Assembly (NCBI RefSeq): GCF_000239795.1
Contig: NZ_CAFJ01000652.1
Coordinates: forward strand, 1 to 35,113
Reading direction: 5' to 3'
Source: Bradyrhizobium sp. STM 3809
Lineage (GTDB): Bacteria; Pseudomonadota; Alphaproteobacteria; Rhizobiales; Xanthobacteraceae
DNA: 35,113 bases
The notes below the pieces were generated by a model. That model was given only the letters and a program-made list of their open reading frames with translations, was not told the origin of the DNA and searched no databases. The translations under genes and the position numbers were made by a program. Each line of letters opens with the position of its first letter. Position 1 is the first letter of the stretch. Positions 1 to 9,331 of the stretch are shown here, piece after piece.

Positions 1-29
1 TGCCCGGGTCAAGCCCGGGCCTGACGACG
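1..29. repeat. Partial palindromic intergenic repeat
   Basis: The window opens inside a GC-rich palindromic element: the arm GCCCGGGTCAAGCCCGGGC is followed by TGACGACGG. The same arm occurs near 31527-31546 in a complete element, so this is probably the right end of the same Bradyrhizobium-type intergenic repeat. The left part is outside the window. Confidence 0.6.
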
Positions 30-97
30 GTGGGACATCGTGCGTACAACGTCGACCAGCACGTGACTCCCCCCATGACCCACATGAAACGGGTCGC

Positions 98-124
98 AAA
101 AAAAGGGCGCTCCGAAGAGCGCCC
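98..124 (-). terminator. Rho-independent terminator of rho
   Basis: Read on the minus strand, an 8-bp perfect stem (GGGCGCTC / GAGCGCCC, 105-112 and 117-124) with a four-base loop is followed directly by seven T residues (98-104). It lies about 27 bases after the rho stop codon, so the gene for the Rho terminator appears to end at an intrinsic terminator. Confidence 0.85.
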
Positions 125-151
125 CTTCCAAATCCTGCGATCGTGCCGCGA

Positions 152-1417
<1,266 letters not shown>

Positions 1418-1659
1418 TGGGGGTGGTCCTGTGGAAGCGACTTGGGAGGGGATGCGAGGTGGCTGTGAGAAGGCGGACGAAAATGAGGTCCGCAGGTCTG
1501 AGCAAGGTTGGCGCCAATGAGGCACCAGACCTGATGCGGCGGCCGGTCAAGCCGGGACGCAACCACATCCGCCTGCGTGGGGTGGGATATTCACAATATA
1601 GAAAATCGCGCCGATGTTCGCAAGGCGTATGCGGCGGAGCGGTATTCCCGGCGATCGGA

Positions 1660-2082
1660 TCAGAACGGCTTGACGATCACGAGAATCACCACGCCGATCA
1701 TCAGCACCGTTGGTACTTCATTGATAATGCGATAGAATTTCTGGCTGCGCGTGTTCTGGTCGGCGCCGAATTCCCGCACCCAGCGGGTGAACAGGCCATG
1801 CACGCCCGACATGATCAGGACCAGCAGGAATTTCGCGTGAAACCAGCCGCTGGTATACCAGTGTCCGGCCCAGACCAGATAGAGGCCGGCAAGCCAGGTC
1901 ACGGTGATCGCGGGATTGATGATCGCCTTCAGCAGGCGGCGCTCCATGACCTTGAAGGTCTCGGACTGCTTCGAGCCGATCTCCGCGTCGCAATGATAGA
2001 CGAACAGCCGCGGCAGATAGAGCATGCCGGCCATCCACGCGATGACCGCAATGACGTGCAGCGCCTTGATCCACTCGTACAT
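1660..2082 (-). CDS. hemJ: Protoporphyrinogen oxidase HemJ
   Basis: Integral membrane protein of the HemJ (UPF0093) family, which oxidises protoporphyrinogen IX to protoporphyrin IX, the penultimate step of haem synthesis, in bacteria lacking HemG or HemY. The 140-residue length is typical. Four or more hydrophobic segments are visible. Conserved His9 (KALHVIAVIAWMAG) and Lys84 (FHAKFLLVLI) match positions reported as important for haem binding in cyanobacterial HemJ; that correspondence is from memory. The gene starts at an ATG at 2082 with no strong ribosome binding site and is followed by rho on the same strand. hemE, a common neighbour here in other alphaproteobacteria, is absent from the window. 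Confidence 0.92.
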   Translation of the reverse strand: MYEWIKALHVIAVIAWMAGMLYLPRLFVYHCDAEIGSKQSETFKVMERRLLKAIINPAITVTWLAGLYLVWAGHWYTSGWFHAKFLLVLIMSGVHGLFTRWVREFGADQNTRSQKFYRIINEVPTVLMIGVVILVIVKPF

Positions 2083-2496
2083 CGGACGTCGCGATCCCTT
2101 AACCGTCTGCTGACCATTGGGAGGCGAGACATATCCGTTAGCTCGATCGCTTCCAAACCAAATAATTTTAGAATCTTAAGGTTTGAGTCTAGGTAGCGGT
2201 GGATTGGACTCATGCAAAGCCGTCCGCAGATTGCCAGCGGCTTGTTCACATCCTTCAACAGGGCGGCATCGCTCAGCGGCTCTTGCGCGAGTCCGATGTG
2301 ATTCAAATGCTTGTCGATTTTGCTCGACAGCTTATCCCAAGACAAATGACCGTCGTCCCGATATCATCAGGCGTGGGGCTTGAGTTGTCCCGGACAGCGA
2401 CCGTGTGAAGAAGATTCGGGGTTATCCAGAGGGGTCGGGTCTCGACCGGTTTTTGGCCCCATCCTTCACAGGGATTCACAGATCGTTAAGGATTTG
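2083..2496. other. Candidate chromosomal replication origin (oriC)
   Basis: A 414-base non-coding gap between the divergent hemJ and PEP-synthase regulatory genes. In Caulobacter and Rickettsia the origin lies between hemE and the RP001-type gene; the rightward gene here is of that type and is followed by maf, coaE and dnaQ. A stretch at 2151-2188 is about 74% A+T in very GC-rich surroundings and could be the unwinding element. DnaA-box-like sites: TTATCCAGA 2422-2430 (+), TTGTTCACA 2242-2250 (+), TTATCCCAA 2332-2340 (+), TTCTTCACA 2404-2412 (-), and TTCACA cores at 2465-2470 and 2475-2480. No box is a perfect TTATCCACA. The region must also hold the promoters of both flanking genes. Confidence 0.6.
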
Positions 2497-3336
2497 ATGC
2501 CCACCACCGGCAATTACTTTCACCTGCATCTGGTTTCCGACTCGACCGGCGAAACCCTGATCACGGTTGCGCGAGCCGTCGCTGCGCAATACGCCAACGT
2601 GACCCCCGTCGAGCATGTCTATCCGCTGGTGCGCAGCCAGAAGCAGCTCGACCGCGTGCTCGACGAGATCGAGGAAGCGCCGGGGATCGTGCTGTTCACC
2701 TTGCTGGAGAAGGATCTGGTTTCCAGGCTCGAGGCGAAGTGCCAGCAGATCAACATCCCGAGCCTGTCGATCATCGGTCCGGTGATGCAGCTGTTCGAAG
2801 CCTATCTCGGCGCCTCCACGGCCGGCCGGGTCGGCGCGCAGCATGTGCTCAACGCCGAATATTTCGCGCGCATCGATGCGCTGAACTACACGATGCTCCA
2901 TGACGACGGCCAGATGGTCGACGGTCTGGAGGACGCTGATGTGGTGCTGGTCGGCGTCTCCAGGACGTCGAAGACGCCGACCTCGATCTACCTCGCCAAC
3001 CGCGGCGTGCGCACCGCCAATGTGCCGCTGGTCCCGGGCATCCCGATTCCGCACCAGCTGGAGATCCTGAAGAAGCCGCTGGTGGTCAGCCTGCATGCGA
3101 CGCCGGAGCGCCTGATCCAGGTGCGGCAAAATCGTCTGCTCAGCATGGGTGCGGAAACCGGCAACGAGAACTATGTCGACAAGCAGTCGGTGACCGATGA
3201 AGTCGCCTATGCCCGCAAGCTCAGTGCGAAATTCAACTGGGTGATGCTCGACGTCACGCGGCGCTCGATCGAAGAGACGGCGGCCGCGATCCTGAAACTC
3301 TATTCCGACCGGCAGCGGCAGCGTCTGCCGGAATGA
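2497..3336 (+). CDS. ppsR: PEP synthase / pyruvate phosphate dikinase regulatory protein (DUF299)
   Basis: Bifunctional serine/threonine kinase and pyrophosphorylase of the DUF299 family, which switches PEP synthase or pyruvate phosphate dikinase on and off by reversible phosphorylation. The 279-residue protein has the N-terminal family motif [11 protein letters not shown] at about 11-21 and a P-loop-like GVSRTSKT at 153-160. ATG 2497 is chosen because AAGGA lies five bases upstream (2488-2492) and the protein then starts at its family motif; a longer in-frame reading from 2380 has no such support. It is the first gene of a rightward run with maf ten bases downstream. Its homologue (RP001) marks the origin region in other alphaproteobacteria. 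Which partner enzyme it controls here cannot be seen. Confidence 0.93.
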   Translation: MPTTGNYFHLHLVSDSTGETLITVARAVAAQYANVTPVEHVYPLVRSQKQLDRVLDEIEEAPGIVLFTLLEKDLVSRLEAKCQQINIPSLSIIGPVMQLFEAYLGASTAGRVGAQHVLNAEYFARIDALNYTMLHDDGQMVDGLEDADVVLVGVSRTSKTPTSIYLANRGVRTANVPLVPGIPIPHQLEILKKPLVVSLHATPERLIQVRQNRLLSMGAETGNENYVDKQSVTDEVAYARKLSAKFNWVMLDVTRRSIEETAAAILKLYSDRQRQRLPE

Positions 3337-3346
3337 GCTGGTGACG

Positions 3347-3955
3347 ATGACCTTATGGTGTGCTGACGCGCCGCTGGTGCTGGCCTCGCAGAGCCGGGCG
3401 CGGCGTATGTTGCTGCAGAACGCGGGCCTCGCTTGCGAGGCGGTGCCGGCGGATATCGACGAACGCGCCGTTCAAGCCGAGCAAGGGCTGGTCGCGCCCT
3501 ACGAGATTGCACTGCATCTGGCCACGGCCAAGGCGCAGGCGGTCTCGGCGAAAATGCCGAATGCCTATGTCGTCGGCGCCGACCAGACGCTGGCGCTCGG
3601 CGAGCGCATGTTCAACAAGCCGGCGGGACGGCAGCAGGCCATGCATCAGCTGCTGGCCCTGGCCGGCCGCACCCACGCGCTGCATTCGGCGATTTCAGTC
3701 GTGCGCAATGGCGAGGTGCTGTTCTCGCATGTCGCCGTCGCCTGGATGACGATGCGGACGCTGACCGAGAGTGATGTGGCCTGCTATCTCGACACGGCCG
3801 GCCATGCGGTGCTGTCGAGCGTCGGTGCCTATCAGCTCGAAGGCCTGGGCGTGCATCTGTTCGACCGCATCGACGGTGATCACTTCACCATCCTCGGCCT
3901 GCCGCTGCTGCCCTTGCTGGCTTTTCTCCGCGAGGCCAGGCTGCTCAAATTCTAG
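3347..3955 (+). CDS. maf: Maf-like nucleoside triphosphate pyrophosphatase
   Basis: Maf/HAM1-superfamily pyrophosphatase that hydrolyses non-canonical or surplus nucleoside triphosphates to monophosphates in the cytoplasm. The 202-residue product has the N-terminal signature LASQSRARRMLL (about 12-23) and the catalytic-region motif VGADQTL with Asp79. The DQ pair resembles one Maf subgroup rather than the more common DT form, so the preferred nucleotide is uncertain. ATG 3347 gives MTLWCADAPLVLASQS; a GTG two codons upstream (3341) is an alternative. The gene follows the DUF299 gene by ten bases and precedes coaE by 37, consistent with one transcript. Confidence 0.93.
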   Translation: MTLWCADAPLVLASQSRARRMLLQNAGLACEAVPADIDERAVQAEQGLVAPYEIALHLATAKAQAVSAKMPNAYVVGADQTLALGERMFNKPAGRQQAMHQLLALAGRTHALHSAISVVRNGEVLFSHVAVAWMTMRTLTESDVACYLDTAGHAVLSSVGAYQLEGLGVHLFDRIDGDHFTILGLPLLPLLAFLREARLLKF

Positions 3956-3992
3956 CGGCAGCCGGAGCCGGTCGCCTGGGGAGAATACAAGG

Positions 3993-4592
3993 ATGAGAGT
4001 GCTGGGGCTGACCGGCTCGATGGGAATGGGCAAGTCGACGACGGCCAAGCTGTTCGCCGAGGCCGGCGTTCCCGTCTACGACGCCGACGCCACCGTCCAT
4101 AAGGTCTATGAAGGCGAGGCTGCCCCGGCCATCGAAGCCGCGTTTCCCGGCACCACCGTCGGCGGCAAGGTCGATCGGCCGAAGCTGTCGGCAGCGGTCG
4201 TCGGGAATCCCGACGCCATTCGCCGGCTCGAAGCGATCGTGCATCCGATGCTGCGCTCCTATCACCAGGCGTTCCTCGATCAGGCCGAGCAGTCCGGTGT
4301 GCCGGTCGCGGTCGTCGACGTACCGCTGCTGTTCGAAACCGGTGGCGACAAGCGGGTCGATGCCGTCGTCGTGGTGTCGACCTCGCCGGAGATCCAGCGT
4401 CAGCGCATCCTCGCGCGGGGCACGATGACCGAACAGGCTCTCGACGCGTTGCTGGCGCGGCAGATGCCGGATGCCGAGAAGCGCGCGCGCGCCGATTTCG
4501 TCGTGGATACATCCCATGGACTCGAGCCGGTCCGGGCCCGCATCCGCGACATCCTCGCCGAGGTCGTTAAGATGCCGCGGCGGCGCGGCTGA
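3993..4592 (+). CDS. coaE: Dephospho-CoA kinase
   Basis: Phosphorylates the 3'-hydroxyl of dephospho-CoA, the last step of coenzyme A synthesis. The 199-residue length is typical. The protein begins MRVLGLTGSMGMGKSTTAKL, with the P-loop at about 8-16 (GSMGMGKST). The conserved VYDADATVHKVY segment follows, then the DVPLLFETG motif of the CoA-binding region. ATG 3993 is preceded by AAGG; in-frame sequence further upstream overlaps maf in another frame and is not coding. dnaQ follows 33 bases later. The first enzyme of the same pathway, coaA, is near 17.2 kb in this window. Confidence 0.95.
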   Translation: MRVLGLTGSMGMGKSTTAKLFAEAGVPVYDADATVHKVYEGEAAPAIEAAFPGTTVGGKVDRPKLSAAVVGNPDAIRRLEAIVHPMLRSYHQAFLDQAEQSGVPVAVVDVPLLFETGGDKRVDAVVVVSTSPEIQRQRILARGTMTEQALDALLARQMPDAEKRARADFVVDTSHGLEPVRARIRDILAEVVKMPRRRG

Positions 4593-4625
4593 TTCGAAGG
4601 CGCCGTTGCAGCGACGGACCGAGCC

Positions 4626-5324
4626 ATGCGTGAGATCGTTCTCGACACCGAAACCACCGGCCTCGACGCGCTGCGCGGCGATCGCCTGGTCGAGATCGGA
4701 TGTGTCGAGATCATCAACCGCATGCCGACGGGACAGGTGTTTCACCGCTACATCAATCCTCAGCGGGACATGCCGGCGGAGGCATTCGCGGTTCACGGCC
4801 TGTCGACCGAGTTCCTCTCGGACAAGCCGCTGTTCCATGAGGTGGTCGAGGACTTCCTGGCCTTCATCGGCGATGCGCCGCTGGTGATCCACAACGCCTC
4901 GTTCGACATCGGCTTCATCAATGCCGAGCTCGACCGCGTCAAGCGCGCGGCCATTCCGCGAGAGCGCCTGGTCGATACGCTGCTGCTGGCGCGGCGCAAG
5001 CATCCGGGCGTGTCGAACCGGCTCGACGATCTGTGCTCGCGCTACGCGATCGACAATTCCCGCCGCACCAAGCACGGCGCTCTGCTCGACGCGGAGCTGT
5101 TGGCCGAGGTCTATGTCGATCTGGTCGGGGCGCGTCAGTCGCAGTTGATCCTGACGCAGGATGCGCAGGAAATCCGCATCGGCAATGCCGGCGATACGCC
5201 GCGCCGTCAGCGCGATGTTCCCCTGGCGCCCCGGGTGACCGAGGCCGAGCGGGAGGCGCATCGCGCCTTCGTCGCCACCCTGGGCGACAAGCCCATCTGG
5301 ATGGACTTCCTCACCGGAGCGTGA
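4626..5324 (+). CDS. dnaQ: DNA polymerase III epsilon subunit (3'-5' exonuclease)
   Basis: Proofreading exonuclease of the replicative DNA polymerase III core. The 232-residue protein shows the three DEDDh motifs: Exo I DTETTG with Asp7 and Glu9, Exo II HNASFDIGF with Asp94, and Exo III with His150 and Asp155 (KHGALLDAELLAEVY). The C-terminal 60 residues are less conserved and should bind the alpha subunit. ATG 4626 starts directly at the exonuclease fold. It closes the rightward group and ends at a hairpin shared with the convergent secB gene. Confidence 0.96.
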   Translation: MREIVLDTETTGLDALRGDRLVEIGCVEIINRMPTGQVFHRYINPQRDMPAEAFAVHGLSTEFLSDKPLFHEVVEDFLAFIGDAPLVIHNASFDIGFINAELDRVKRAAIPRERLVDTLLLARRKHPGVSNRLDDLCSRYAIDNSRRTKHGALLDAELLAEVYVDLVGARQSQLILTQDAQEIRIGNAGDTPRRQRDVPLAPRVTEAEREAHRAFVATLGDKPIWMDFLTGA

Positions 5325-5346
5325 CCCGAACCGAGGCTCGGGTCAC
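5321..5346. terminator. Hairpin between convergent dnaQ and secB
   Basis: A perfect 9-bp inverted repeat (GTGACCCGA at 5321-5329, TCGGGTCAC at 5338-5346) with an eight-base loop overlaps the dnaQ stop codon and lies 35 bases from the secB stop. There is no clear T-run on either side, so termination is an inference from its place between two convergent genes. Confidence 0.5.
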
Positions 5347-5380
5347 GTCCGTCAATCACGTCCAATAATGTCTTAACGGA

Positions 5381-5869
5381 TCAGCTCGGGCGGCCCTGCA
5401 CGCCCTGGGCGGCGGCCTGACGTTCCATGTTCTGGCGGTAGAGGCTGACGAAGTCGACCGGGTCGAGCATCAAGGGCGGGAAGCCGCCGTCGCGAACCGA
5501 GTTGGCAACGATCTCGCGGGCGAACGGGAAAAGCAGCCGCGGGCACTCGATCAGCAGCATCGGGGACAGGTGCTCCTGGGGAACGTTGACCAGCCGGAAC
5601 ACGCCGCCATAGACCAGCTCGAAGCTGAACATCACCTGGGTGCCGCTCTCGGCCTTGCCCTCGATCGTCAAGGTCACTTCATATTCGGTTTCGGCGAGGG
5701 CGTTGGCGCCGACATTGATCTGGATGTTGATCTGCGGCGGCTGGCCCTGCGGCGCCAGCGACTGCGGCGCGTTCGGGTTCTCGAAGGAGAGATCCTTGAT
5801 GTATTGCGCCAGCACGTTCAGTTGAGGAGGAGGGGCCGCCTCGGGAGTGGCGCCGTTACCGTTGGTCAT
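5381..5869 (-). CDS. secB: Protein-export chaperone SecB
   Basis: Tetrameric cytoplasmic chaperone that holds presecretory proteins unfolded and passes them to SecA. The 162-residue protein has the usual length, a short disordered N-terminus ([20 protein letters not shown]), the core FENPNAPQ, and the conserved C-terminal half with [32 protein letters not shown] sequence. ATG 5869 has AGGAG nine bases upstream; an in-frame codon at 5890 lacks support. It points against dnaQ. A Tim44-domain gene starts about 400 bases away on the other strand, so the two probably have separate promoters. Confidence 0.97.
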   Translation of the reverse strand: MTNGNGATPEAAPPPQLNVLAQYIKDLSFENPNAPQSLAPQGQPPQINIQINVGANALAETEYEVTLTIEGKAESGTQVMFSFELVYGGVFRLVNVPQEHLSPMLLIECPRLLFPFAREIVANSVRDGGFPPLMLDPVDFVSLYRQNMERQAAAQGVQGRPS

Positions 5870-6272
5870 CGAAGTGTTCTCCTGGCACAAAGGGCGGTTC
5901 GTTGCGGCGCGTGGCTACCATACGGCCGGCTTGTTCCACAAGGACGAGCGGGCGGAAGCCTTGGCCGGCCGCAAATATGGTTGTTCGAACGCGGTCCGGC
6001 GCGCTTTGTCGCACGTTACCATCCAGGGAGAGTCATTGGGCCACCCGGCAAGTTCAACCGGTCCCGGGCCTCGGCCATCCGATTTCCCCTAGGCCCTGAA
6101 ACGGGTTAGGATGGGCGTGCCATCATGTGCCATTGGCCCGGCCCAATTCCATGACTACATCTGCCGGAGATGGGACCGATTCATGGGTCTTTACCCGGTT
6201 CTTGTTAAACGGGGCAGCCGATGGCCAGGCCACGCGTCCGGCCAGACGAGTCAGTCAGAAAGCGAACACGAC
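5870..6272. promoter_or_regulatory. Divergent intergenic region secB / Tim44-like gene
   Basis: About 400 bases without a convincing gene. It should carry the leftward secB promoter and the rightward promoter of the Tim44-like gene, but no clear -35/-10 pair, operator or strong hairpin was recognised. An open frame continues upstream from the Tim44-like gene to 6111, but its translation before 6273 lacks family character. Confidence 0.4.
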
Positions 6273-6974
6273 GTGGACATTTACACCATCATCTTCCTGG
6301 GACTGGCGGTCTTCATCTTCCTGCGCTTGCGGTCGGTGCTCGGCCAGCGCACGGGAAGCGAGCGAACCCCGTTCGATCGGACGGCCCGGAACGCCGTGGG
6401 TGCGCCCGACAACCATGTGATGCCGGTTCCCGGCGCCCCGCTCGATCCGGCAGGCCCGGCCACAAGTGGCGCCGACTTCGGCGTGCCGAGCGATCGCTGG
6501 CGGGGCATTGCCGAGCCCGGCACCCCGCTCGCCCGCGGCCTCGATGCGATCGCGGCCAATGACGCGTCCTTCGACCCGCGGCATTTCCTGACCGGCGCGC
6601 GCAGCGCCTATGAGATGATCGTGCTGGCCTTCGCCAATGGCGACCGCCGCGCGTTGCGCGACCTGTTGTCCTCCGAGGTCTATGACAGCTTCGACGCCGT
6701 CATCAAGGATCGCGAGAAGAACGAGCACAAGACCGAGACGCGCTTCGTCTCGATCGACACGGCCGAGCTCGTCGGCGCCGAGGCGCGTGATCGCACCGCG
6801 CAGCTGACCGTCCGGTTCGTATCGCAGATGATCTCGGTGACGCGCGACAAGATGGGCAACATCGTCGATGGCAATCCGGACAAGGTTGCCGACATCACCG
6901 ACATCTGGACCTTCGCCCGCGACACCGGCTCGCGCGATCCGAACTGGAAGCTGGTCGGTACCGGCAGCCATTGA
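6273..6974 (+). CDS. Tim44-domain membrane protein
   Basis: A 233-residue protein with one N-terminal membrane segment (about 4-20, YTIIFLGLAVFIFLRLRSVLG), a proline/glycine-rich linker (about 25-85), and a C-terminal Tim44-like domain (about 95-230, with AYEMIVLAFANGDRRALRDLL). Bacterial relatives (TimA of Caulobacter) are inner-membrane proteins whose domain resembles mitochondrial Tim44; their role is not well settled. A GTG at 6273 is preferred because it places the membrane helix at the very N-terminus, as in relatives; the longer reading from ATG 6111 adds unconserved sequence. It lies between secB and mltA. Confidence 0.85.
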   Translation: MDIYTIIFLGLAVFIFLRLRSVLGQRTGSERTPFDRTARNAVGAPDNHVMPVPGAPLDPAGPATSGADFGVPSDRWRGIAEPGTPLARGLDAIAANDASFDPRHFLTGARSAYEMIVLAFANGDRRALRDLLSSEVYDSFDAVIKDREKNEHKTETRFVSIDTAELVGAEARDRTAQLTVRFVSQMISVTRDKMGNIVDGNPDKVADITDIWTFARDTGSRDPNWKLVGTGSH

Positions 6975-7036
6975 CGCCGACGAGGCGGGTCGCGGCGTCG
7001 TCGTCGCGGTCGGCGGACACCGTTGCAGGGGACATT

Positions 7037-7062
7037 GAGTCGAGCGGCGGGCTCATTTTTTT
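7037..7062 (+). terminator. Possible intrinsic terminator after the Tim44-like gene
   Basis: A short hairpin can form with stem GAGTC/GGCTC (7037-7041 and 7050-7054, one G-U pair) or GAGC/GCTC, followed by A and seven T residues (7055-7062). The T-run is convincing but the stem is short. It lies 63 bases after the stop and 50 bases before mltA. Confidence 0.45.
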
Positions 7063-7111
7063 AACTCTGTTTTTCCGAATTCGCATTGAGTGGTCCTTTA
7101 ATGGTGCAGGC

Positions 7112-8740
7112 ATGGTTCGCGAAATTTGGAAGCGGGTTTTTACCGCCCGCAGCCTCAGATATTGGACTCCGGCGCTCGCTCTGAGCGTCGCGGCCATTGC
7201 GCTCGCGCCCTATGCTGCGGAGGCGGTTCGCGCGCGGCATCGCGCCGCCTCCCCGCCGATGCGCCACCTGCCCTATCCGCAGCTCGACTGGCCGATGGAA
7301 ATCACCAACAGCCAGTACCAGCCGTTGTCCTGGAGCGAGGTGCCCGGATGGACCGATGATGATCAGCTCGCGGCCTATCGGACGTTCCGCGCGAGCTGCA
7401 AGCCGATCGCCGCGAAGACCGACGGCACGCCCGAGGATAAGGCGCTTGGCGATTCCCTGCGCGATCCCTGCCGCGAGGCTCGGACGGCCGAACTCGCCGA
7501 CAGCGCCGCGGCGCGCGCGTTCTTCGAGCGCAATTTCGAGCCGCTGAGGATCTCCAAGCTCGGCGACGCCGACGGCTTCGTCACCGGCTACTACGAGCCG
7601 GTCATCGAGGGCTCACGGACGCAGAACGAGGTCTATAACGTTCCGGTCTATCGCCGCCCGTCCAACCTGTTCGTGCGCGGCTTCAAGCAGGACTCGGCAA
7701 GCCTGCCCAACAAGGGCCCGGTGTATCGCAAGATCGGCCGCCGCAAGCTCGTCCCCTATTACGATCGCGCCGAGATCGAGGACGGCGCCATCGAGGGCCG
7801 CGGCCTGGAGATCGCATGGCTGAGGAACCAGACGGACCTCTTGTTTGCGCAGATCCAGGGCTCGGCCCGCATCAGCCTCGACGACGGTTCGATGGTGCGC
7901 ATCAACTACGACGCCTATAACGGCCATCCCTATACGCCGGTCGGCCGCATCCTGATCGAGCGCGGCATCATTCCGCGCGAGCAGATGTCGATGCAGCGCA
8001 TCCGCGACTGGATGGAGCAGAATCCGCAAGGCGCCGACGAGCTGCGCCGGATGAACCGCTCCTACATCTTCTTCCGCGAGGTGCAGCTGTCCGAGAAGGA
8101 TGAAGCCGTCGGCGCGCAGGGCATTCCGCTGACGCCGGGCCGCTCGATCGCGGTCGACAAGTCGCTGCACGTCTACGGCACGCCCTTCTTCATCACCGGC
8201 GAGCTGCCGATCGACTCCGAGAAGCAGAAGAACCCGTTTCACCGGCTGATGATCGCGCAGGATACGGGCTCGGCGATCGTGGGCCCTGCTCGTGCCGATC
8301 TTTATTTCGGCGCCGGACAGGAGGCCGGCAAGGTGTCCGGCCGGCTCAAGCACAGCATCCAATTCGTGATGCTGGTGCCGAGGAGCCTCGATCCGGTCGC
8401 GCGCGGCCGCAAGATGCCGCTGCCGGATGCGCGGCCGTCGGAGAAGATCGCGAAACTTTTCCCGCAGGTTCTGCCGAAGGAGCCGGTCAAGGACGCGCAG
8501 ATCGAGCCGGCGAAGGATCAGTCAAGGGATCCGGCCAGGAGCCAGGACCAGCCCAGCACCGCCGCCTCCTCCGTCAAGGATGCGAAGGCCCCTGCCCCGG
8601 CGGCCGGCGCAAGCGCGACGACGACGGTGGCGCAGAACGTGATCGCGCCCGTGCCGCTGCCGGAGGCACGGCCGCGGCTCGAAAGTGATCGCAATTCCCG
8701 CCGACTGCGTTATGGCAGGCGTCACCGCAACACGCCATGA
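7112..8740 (+). CDS. mltA: Membrane-bound lytic murein transglycosylase A
   Basis: Cleaves peptidoglycan glycan strands to 1,6-anhydromuramyl products in the periplasm. The 542-residue protein starts with a basic N-terminus and a signal or anchor segment (about 18-38, WTPALALSVAAIALAPYAAEA). The MltA domain includes VTGYYEPVIEGS near 157. The C-terminal 3D domain has the catalytic-type AQDTGSAIVGPARADLYFG with Asp384 and Asp396. After about residue 440 the protein becomes a Lys/Asp/Ala/Pro-rich tail ending in a very basic stretch (RRLRYGRRHRNTP), unusual for MltA. No lipobox cysteine is seen, unlike E. coli MltA. ATG 7112 is chosen because it gives a signal sequence. The Smr gene starts 12 bases later. 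Confidence 0.93.
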   Translation: MVREIWKRVFTARSLRYWTPALALSVAAIALAPYAAEAVRARHRAASPPMRHLPYPQLDWPMEITNSQYQPLSWSEVPGWTDDDQLAAYRTFRASCKPIAAKTDGTPEDKALGDSLRDPCREARTAELADSAAARAFFERNFEPLRISKLGDADGFVTGYYEPVIEGSRTQNEVYNVPVYRRPSNLFVRGFKQDSASLPNKGPVYRKIGRRKLVPYYDRAEIEDGAIEGRGLEIAWLRNQTDLLFAQIQGSARISLDDGSMVRINYDAYNGHPYTPVGRILIERGIIPREQMSMQRIRDWMEQNPQGADELRRMNRSYIFFREVQLSEKDEAVGAQGIPLTPGRSIAVDKSLHVYGTPFFITGELPIDSEKQKNPFHRLMIAQDTGSAIVGPARADLYFGAGQEAGKVSGRLKHSIQFVMLVPRSLDPVARGRKMPLPDARPSEKIAKLFPQVLPKEPVKDAQIEPAKDQSRDPARSQDQPSTAASSVKDAKAPAPAAGASATTTVAQNVIAPVPLPEARPRLESDRNSRRLRYGRRHRNTP

Positions 8741-8752
8741 ACCGCCGCCTCC

Positions 8753-9328
8753 ATGTCGCATGATCCCGAGCCTCCGCGTGGCCGCCGCAAGCGCGGCCTG
8801 TCCGAGGACGAGCGCGCGCTGTGGGAGACGGTGGCACGGCAGGTGAAGCCGCTGCGCAAGACGCCGCGTCCAGTACGGCCGCACCCGCCGATGGCCACGG
8901 CCGAGCCGCAACCGGACAAACCGATGACGACGCCGCGTCCGGTCGCCCCCGTCGTGATCCCGAAGCCGGTCCGGCCGGCGATCCCGCCGCTGGTCTCGCT
9001 CGGCCGCAAGGAGCGCTCGAAACTGTCGCGCGGCCGCAGCGAGATCGACGCCCGGCTCGATCTCCACGGCATGACCCAGAGCCGCGCGCACCAGGCGCTG
9101 CATCATTTCCTCCACCGCGCGCAGCACGACGGCCTCACCTTCGTGCTGGTCATCACCGGCAAGGGCACGATCGGGGCTGACCCCGAGCGCGGCGTGCTCC
9201 GGCGGCAGGTGCCGCATTGGCTGAGCCTGCCCGAATTCCGCGCTCTGATCGTCGGCTTCGAGGAGGCCCATGTCGGCCATGGCGGCGCCGGCGCGCTCTA
9301 TGTCCGGATCCGGCGGCCGCGCGGCTGA
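8753..9328 (+). CDS. Smr-domain protein
   Basis: A 191-residue protein with a basic, proline-rich disordered N-terminus (1-95) and a C-terminal Smr domain (about 100-190). The hallmark LDLHGM is at 102-107, followed by VITGKG and the terminal HGGAGALYVRIRR. Smr domains act as nucleases in MutS2 and, in stand-alone proteins such as SmrB, on mRNA of collided ribosomes; the target of this protein is unknown. It follows mltA by 12 bases, an arrangement I recall as common in Rhizobiales. It ends three bases from the convergent membrane-protein gene. Confidence 0.9.
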   Translation: MSHDPEPPRGRRKRGLSEDERALWETVARQVKPLRKTPRPVRPHPPMATAEPQPDKPMTTPRPVAPVVIPKPVRPAIPPLVSLGRKERSKLSRGRSEIDARLDLHGMTQSRAHQALHHFLHRAQHDGLTFVLVITGKGTIGADPERGVLRRQVPHWLSLPEFRALIVGFEEAHVGHGGAGALYVRIRRPRG

Positions 9329-9331
9329 CCG

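Noticed and set aside
2083..2496. Remnant of hemE between hemJ and the DUF299 gene
   Set aside because: No frame in the gap gives uroporphyrinogen decarboxylase motifs; the gap is too short and looks regulatory.
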